This document shows positions 59,965-64,000 of a stretch of 64,000 bases of DNA, piece after piece. The DNA comes from Vampirovibrio sp. (lineage in GTDB: Bacteria; Cyanobacteriota; Vampirovibrionia; Vampirovibrionales; JAJTHC01): the NCBI GenBank assembly GCA_024998755.1, contig JACEUU010000001.1:240473-304472 (forward strand). The letters are read 5' to 3'. Under the pieces are notes generated by a model that was not told where the DNA came from, did no database searches, and was given only the letters and a program-made list of their open reading frames with translations. The stretch's first letter is position 1. Each line of letters starts with the position of its first letter. The position numbers and the translations under genes are program-made.

Positions 59965-61740
59965 TTATTCAGCTTCTGGTTTAGGGGTAATAGAAGAACG
60001 AATTAACGTTGGGAATAAGTTTAAAAACAGGGTAGGTATGGCTTTTTCAGGCAATGTTACCAGTGAATGAATGCTGGTGTGAAAGACGCATTTGCCTTCT
60101 TCAAGCATGGCTACTTCACTACACAATGCTAGAATTTCAGGGTCATGGGTAATGGTAATAATCGTCCACGGCAAGGCGGGATCAAACAAGGTTTTTAAAA
60201 TTTTCTGGCGGATGTTTCTGTCAATGGCATGAAACGCTTCATCTAACACCAATAAGCTGGGGCGTTCCAAAATAGCCCTTGCCAGTAGCACCATTTGCCG
60301 TTTACCTTGCGATAAATTTGTGCCTTCAGAAACCAACGGCGTATTGAGCCCGTGGGGCAATTTGTTTAGCCAATAATTAACCCCGCTATGTTCTAACGCC
60401 CAATCTAAATCAGTATGAGACGCTTCTCTACCCATTAAGATATTATCTAACAGCGTGCCTGAAAAAATACTATTTGGGGCATCAACTGAAGCACAGGCAT
60501 TGCGGAACTGCCACACATCAATATCGCGTAAATCTTGCTGATTCATCGCCACACTGCCCGCTTTGGGAATCAATAACCCTAACAGTAAATCTGCCAACGT
60601 GGTTTTCCCCGAACCGCTAGGCCCTACAATGGCGTACCTGCTATGAGCGGGAATGACTAAATTAAATTTTTCAAACAATGAAACATTCTGTCCGTAGGAG
60701 AATTGAACGTTTTTCAATGTCATTGAAACCCCTGAACCCAACGGTAAGGCTACCAAGGGCTGGCTACCAGAAGCTTCTTCTGGCAAATCTTCTAATACGC
60801 CCAATTTATCTAGCCCTGTTAGTAAATCATAATAAGTTTCAAGGCTAAGTACCAATTTATCTACTGCGGCTAGTGTTAAAATTGCCATTAGTTCTGCGGC
60901 AATTAGTTGCCCTAACGAAAGCTTCGCTTGAATTACTAGCCATCCGCCCAAGGCTAAAACACCCGCTAAGGCAAAGGCTGAAACCACAAATTCCCAACTA
61001 AGCTGACGAAGTAAAATGCTGAAATGCTTTTTTCTGGCTTGTACATAGTTACCCGCCAAATTGTCGGCTTGTTTTAGGCTAAAACTTGGGTCTGCATTCA
61101 GCTTGAAGCCTACTTGGCATCGAGCCACATCTTCCAGCCAACTGGCTAATTTGTATTTATATTTTGATTCCGTTAAACTTTCTTGAACGGCATTTTTGCC
61201 CAGCAATAGCATGACTGCTAAAGCCACTATCATAAACAGTCCAAACAGAATAAAATAGGGGCTATATAATGCCATAATCGTCATGCAAAGCACCATTTGC
61301 ACCACAGAACTAGGTACGGTTAATAGCAGTTTTGCCAAGGATTTTTGCACGGTCATTAAATCGAAATAGCGATTCACCAATTCAGGGGCATAGCTTTCAA
61401 TTAGGGCATCTAAATTGACTTTGGGTAGATGGTCTGCTAATTTCAAAGCCACTGAAACAAACAGCCGTTGTTGCAAAATTTCAACCAACCAAAGTTCAAT
61501 AACCCGAATAAAGCCTGCAAATAATAACCCGCCTAACACCAAACTGGTTAGTACAATCAGCGGTTGTAGAAAGAAACCGCTAGCAATGGTGTTAATTAAG
61601 GCTTGCGAAGCTAACGGCATGGAAAGCGTAAATAAGCTACTTAACAAGGTGTACAGTAGCAATATGAATAAATCTTTTTTGTCTTGAGCTAACAACGCTA
61701 ACAAGCGTTGCGATGGCGATTTCAAAGACGACGACACCAT
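59965..61740 (-). CDS. ABC exporter with fused membrane and ATPase domains
   Basis: The 591-aa product has a six-helix membrane domain (about 20-320) and an ATPase domain with Walker A GPSGSGKTTL, signature NLSQGKRQMVLLARAIL, Walker B LLVLDEAFHAID and H-loop TITHDPEI. No C39 peptidase is fused. Two features are off: the Q-loop lacks the usual Gln (ASVDAPNSIFSGTLL), and the D-loop reads HAID instead of SALD. The signature is LSQGK. It remains likely functional as Walker motifs and the catalytic Glu are kept. First gene of the exporter operon ABC-HlyD-TolC. Confidence 0.9.
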   Translation of the reverse strand: MVSSSLKSPSQRLLALLAQDKKDLFILLLYTLLSSLFTLSMPLASQALINTIASGFFLQPLIVLTSLVLGGLLFAGFIRVIELWLVEILQQRLFVSVALKLADHLPKVNLDALIESYAPELVNRYFDLMTVQKSLAKLLLTVPSSVVQMVLCMTIMALYSPYFILFGLFMIVALAVMLLLGKNAVQESLTESKYKYKLASWLEDVARCQVGFKLNADPSFSLKQADNLAGNYVQARKKHFSILLRQLSWEFVVSAFALAGVLALGGWLVIQAKLSLGQLIAAELMAILTLAAVDKLVLSLETYYDLLTGLDKLGVLEDLPEEASGSQPLVALPLGSGVSMTLKNVQFSYGQNVSLFEKFNLVIPAHSRYAIVGPSGSGKTTLADLLLGLLIPKAGSVAMNQQDLRDIDVWQFRNACASVDAPNSIFSGTLLDNILMGREASHTDLDWALEHSGVNYWLNKLPHGLNTPLVSEGTNLSQGKRQMVLLARAILERPSLLVLDEAFHAIDRNIRQKILKTLFDPALPWTIITITHDPEILALCSEVAMLEEGKCVFHTSIHSLVTLPEKAIPTLFLNLFPTLIRSSITPKPEAE

Positions 61741-61851
61741 TAACTTACCTAAATTTTAACTTTAACAACAACGAAACAATAACTTACAGTTAATTATACA
61801 ATACTTTGATATGTTGGGTTGATTAAATTTATATTAACCCTTCCGTTAGCG

Positions 61852-62622
61852 TTAATGTTGTTGCATAATGCCTTGCCACAATAAATAAGCCCCAAGAACT
61901 AGCAAAATAACACCGCCGGCTTTATTCAACCAAGCACCCCATTGTTTTAACTGGGTGTGGTGTTTTAACCAATCTAGCCCCAACGCAAGTAAATAAAGCA
62001 CCACGCCTTGACCAAACCCATAACATGCCAAAATTAACGCCGTTAAAATAACAGATTTCGACTGAACCGCCAACGTGCCGGTTGCCGTTAAAAGTGGTGT
62101 ACCGCAAGGGGAAAGTAAAAAACTGTAAGCCACGCCCAGTAAAAATGATTTCCAACGCCCCGTTTTTTTAGCGATTGATTGCAACCAATGGACGCCTTCT
62201 AGTAGTTTGGCAGGCAAGAGCACGGCTAAAATCCCCAATACCTGCAACCCTAATAACAAGGTAATGCTACCTAATGCAATAAACAACCAGCTAGTTTGCC
62301 AAGCACCAAAAATTAATACTTTTAATTGAAATACCAACACGCCCAAAATACCATAAACCGTAGCTAAGCCAAAAACAAAGGCTGTGGTTTTTTGGGTTAT
62401 AGACTTCAATGTTTGCTGAGCTTCTTGCCCATCAGCCTCTTTTTGTGAAAGCAAAACCCCTAGCCATAGCGGGGCAATGGAAAGCGAACACGGTGAAATA
62501 CCTGCCAATACACCAAATACTAACCCTGCAACAGGAAAAAGAAACGCTGGGGCATGGCTAATATAAGGCTTCGCAAAAAGCACAAAAGTTGAAATAAGGT
62601 CTTGAAGGGCAGGTAATGACAT
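61852..62622 (-). CDS. ccdA: CcdA/DsbD-type thiol-disulfide transmembrane transporter
   Basis: The 256-aa product has about six helices with two SPC motifs, ISPCSLSIAPL and LLSPCGTPLL, which are the redox Cys sites of CcdA/DsbD-beta proteins that carry reducing power from the cytoplasm to periplasmic thioredoxins. The neighbour upstream (41 nt) encodes such a periplasmic thioredoxin-like protein, so the two should work together, for example in cytochrome c maturation or disulfide repair. I start at the ATG at 62622, with GTGGAAAT about 10 nt upstream; a GTG at 62640 is in frame. Confidence 0.9.
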   Translation of the reverse strand: MSLPALQDLISTFVLFAKPYISHAPAFLFPVAGLVFGVLAGISPCSLSIAPLWLGVLLSQKEADGQEAQQTLKSITQKTTAFVFGLATVYGILGVLVFQLKVLIFGAWQTSWLFIALGSITLLLGLQVLGILAVLLPAKLLEGVHWLQSIAKKTGRWKSFLLGVAYSFLLSPCGTPLLTATGTLAVQSKSVILTALILACYGFGQGVVLYLLALGLDWLKHHTQLKQWGAWLNKAGGVILLVLGAYLLWQGIMQQH

Positions 62623-62663
62623 TGAAAAGCAGATTTCCACTTTTTTTAGAAACAGTAAGCGGA

Positions 62664-63233
62664 TTAAGTGATTTTAGTTTTGATGGCGGGCAACGTACTA
62701 TTCAACATAGCATCTAACTGCGGAGACGTTTTAAAGCCAGATTCTACCGCTACCACAATGCCACCGGGCTTAATGGCTATTAAGGTTGGCGTATACATGG
62801 GTCTAAAGGCCATCATTAAATCCCGACCCGCGGTTTTTTCAGGGGCATCCATCATTTTTGGCACATCTATCATCATAAACGTTACTTTATTGGCAAATCG
62901 TTTTTTAGCAGATGCTATTATCGGAGCAATCGCTCGGCATTCTCCACAGTATTCAGACGTGAAATCAATAAACACAGGGGCTGTTTTCGCTAGCGGTAGT
63001 AATTTAAGCAGTTCAGTTGGTTGTACTACGGTTACAATGTCTGATTGCACAGGCTGTTCAACTGGCGTAAAGGCAACGGTGGGAACGATTGGTTCTGAAG
63101 CTTGAGAGGTTGGGGTTTCCGTACAGCCTGATTGCAAAACTGAAAAGGCAATCAGCCCCAACATCATGCAGCAGGTAAGGGTTAGGGTGTTAAAAGAAAC
63201 CTTGTTTCCAAAGGGAGGTAATAAACGACGCAT
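62664..63233 (-). CDS. Periplasmic thioredoxin-like protein
   Basis: The 189-aa product has an N-terminal hydrophobic segment (about 18-36) ending SGC at residue 37; with Gln at -3 the lipobox is imperfect, so it may be a lipoprotein or simply anchored. The thioredoxin fold follows: VFIDFTSEYCGECRAIAPII with the CGEC active site (Cys 96 and 99), and the cis-Pro in MYTPTLIAIKPGG. CxxC with Gly-Glu differs from the usual Gly-Pro and suggests a reductase. It is co-transcribed with ccdA, which should keep it reduced. TTTAGGAAA lies 11 nt before the ATG. Confidence 0.9.
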   Translation of the reverse strand: MRRLLPPFGNKVSFNTLTLTCCMMLGLIAFSVLQSGCTETPTSQASEPIVPTVAFTPVEQPVQSDIVTVVQPTELLKLLPLAKTAPVFIDFTSEYCGECRAIAPIIASAKKRFANKVTFMMIDVPKMMDAPEKTAGRDLMMAFRPMYTPTLIAIKPGGIVVAVESGFKTSPQLDAMLNSTLPAIKTKIT

Positions 63234-63369
63234 TCAGTAGTTTTTCCTAAAGTGGGCACACGGTAGTAATAAAAGTCTATGTTTACTATTGTTTCATAAA
63301 TGACCAATTTTGTCTTATAATTTAAGTATTAATACACTATTGAAGTGGCTAAAGAAGGGTATTTATGCA

Positions 63370-63843
63370 ATGCAACACCAACATCGTTTACCGACCAATG
63401 CCCCCCTACTAGCCATTGATTACGGCAAAAAGCGAATTGGTTTAGCCTATTGTGATGCGTCGCAAACTTTTGTGTTTGGGCTGCCTACGTTGGAACAGCA
63501 ATCGGGGAACACGAAAAGAGAACAAGTTTTGGCATCATTGACCCAATTAATTGCTGAAAAAGCTATTGCGGGTGTGGTGTTGGGGTTGCCCGTTAATATG
63601 GATGGTAGCCTAGGGTTTATGGCAGAAACGGTGCAGGCGTTTCAAGCACTTTTGCAGTTTGCCCATCCAACGTTGCCAATTTATTTGCTTGACGAACGGC
63701 TGACTTCTAAAATTGCCCAACAGGCATTACAGCAGCAGGGCATTGTACCCAGCCGTAACAAGGGGCTGATAGACCAACAAGCTGCCAAGCAACTGCTGGA
63801 AGATTATTTGCGTTCCTGCCAACTACAAGGCTTTACACAATAA
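63370..63843 (+). CDS. yqgF: YqgF/RuvX Holliday-junction resolvase-like nuclease
   Basis: The 157-aa product has the YqgF fold: LLAIDYGKKRIGLAYCDA with the first Asp, VVLGLPVNMDGSLG, IYLLDERLTSKIA with the second acidic residues, and KGLIDQQAAKQLLEDYL at the end. The family acts in 16S rRNA 5'-end processing and possibly junction resolution. AAGAAGGG about 10 nt before the ATG at 63370 supports this start; an upstream in-frame extension is unlikely. It is divergent from the thioredoxin gene. Only repeat sequence follows before the window ends. Confidence 0.93.
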   Translation: MQHQHRLPTNAPLLAIDYGKKRIGLAYCDASQTFVFGLPTLEQQSGNTKREQVLASLTQLIAEKAIAGVVLGLPVNMDGSLGFMAETVQAFQALLQFAHPTLPIYLLDERLTSKIAQQALQQQGIVPSRNKGLIDQQAAKQLLEDYLRSCQLQGFTQ

Positions 63844-63869
63844 TAATCCCCACTAAACAATTAAATGAC

Positions 63870-63981
63870 GTACCAATCAGTAGGAACGACCATCGCAGAG
63901 GCAAAAAGAGCATCCCCTCGTCAATGCCCTTGTGGCATAGAGGGGTGGCTTTTTGGGGGTTCCTAGGGGATACCCCTAGGT
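63870..63981. repeat. Dispersed repeat at the contig end
   Basis: The sequence AGTAGGAACGACCATCGC, then GCATCCCC, GTGGCATAG, GGGGTTC and CCCCTAGG, matches the inverse of 55080-55210 in order and text. It is cut by the adapter at 63982. Confidence 0.85.
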
Positions 63982-64000
63982 CTGTCTCTTATACACATCT
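63982..64000. other. Nextera transposase adapter (mosaic end), not genomic
   Basis: CTGTCTCTTATACACATCT is the standard 19-base transposon end used in tagmentation libraries. It ends the window exactly, so the last 19 bases are a library artefact. Confidence 0.97.

Overview
The window reads as about 64 kb of a Gram-negative, flagellated, heterotrophic bacterium. The evidence is an Lpt lipopolysaccharide-export cluster, two TolC-dependent exporters, flhB, a type IV pilin-like gene, pyruvate dehydrogenase E1-beta/E2, ATP-type PEP carboxykinase and a GH35 beta-galactosidase. No photosynthesis genes are present. A DevBCA-like exporter and the style of the pilin and repeat proteins point to a non-photosynthetic relative of Cyanobacteria (Vampirovibrionia/Melainabacteria). 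That placement is inference from protein flavour only; no rRNA gene is present. The last 19 bases match the Nextera transposase adapter, so the right edge is the end of a short-read contig that stops inside a dispersed repeat.

Layout. 0-6 kb: ymdB-like phosphodiesterase (cut by the left edge), recA, a membrane protein, ftsH, DUF366. 6-8.3 kb: an accessory patch with a MITE, tRNA-Met, an AT-rich HEPN/Abi-like gene, a relic of the dapB 3' end and a 33-bp tandem-repeat protein. 8.3-17.5 kb: dapB, lptA-like/lptB/lptF, a diguanylate cyclase, dxr, a PHP phosphatase. 18-25 kb: a large repeat/zinc-ribbon/AT-hook protein, gatB, HEAT protein plus flhB, pilin. 25-33 kb: pdhB-pdhC, then a four-gene DevCAB-TolC exporter. 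33-38.7 kb: a second accessory patch with a DUF262 + HEPN gene pair, leuB, ArsR regulator, a truncated hyfB-like gene, a complete IS630-family element, a truncated IS5-family transposase and an orphan RelE-like toxin. 38.7-50 kb: clpB, Sel1 protein, tRNA-Leu, GH35, pckA, prfB. 50.4-52.3 kb: an EcoRII-like restriction-modification pair. 52.6-64 kb: dnaX, cysK, ankyrin protein, a type I-like ABC/HlyD/TolC exporter, ccdA plus periplasmic thioredoxin, yqgF.

Genome-wide habits visible here. (1) Many genes start with runs of two to four ATG codons. (2) Many have AGAAAG, not GGAGG, 9-13 nt before the start, which would pair with a CUUUCU tail of 16S rRNA. (3) Intergenic spaces are filled with palindromic GTAGGGG repeats and IS630-related MITEs; one such repeat sits in frame inside a TolC-family signal peptide region. 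(4) dnaX carries a ten-G run whose slippage in either direction would give a short gamma-like product.

The best candidates for something new are the DUF262-HEPN pair, the tRNA-adjacent HEPN gene, the CAAGT-box cluster between the restriction operon and dnaX, the unusual translation-start architecture, and the zinc-ribbon/low-complexity/AT-hook protein.
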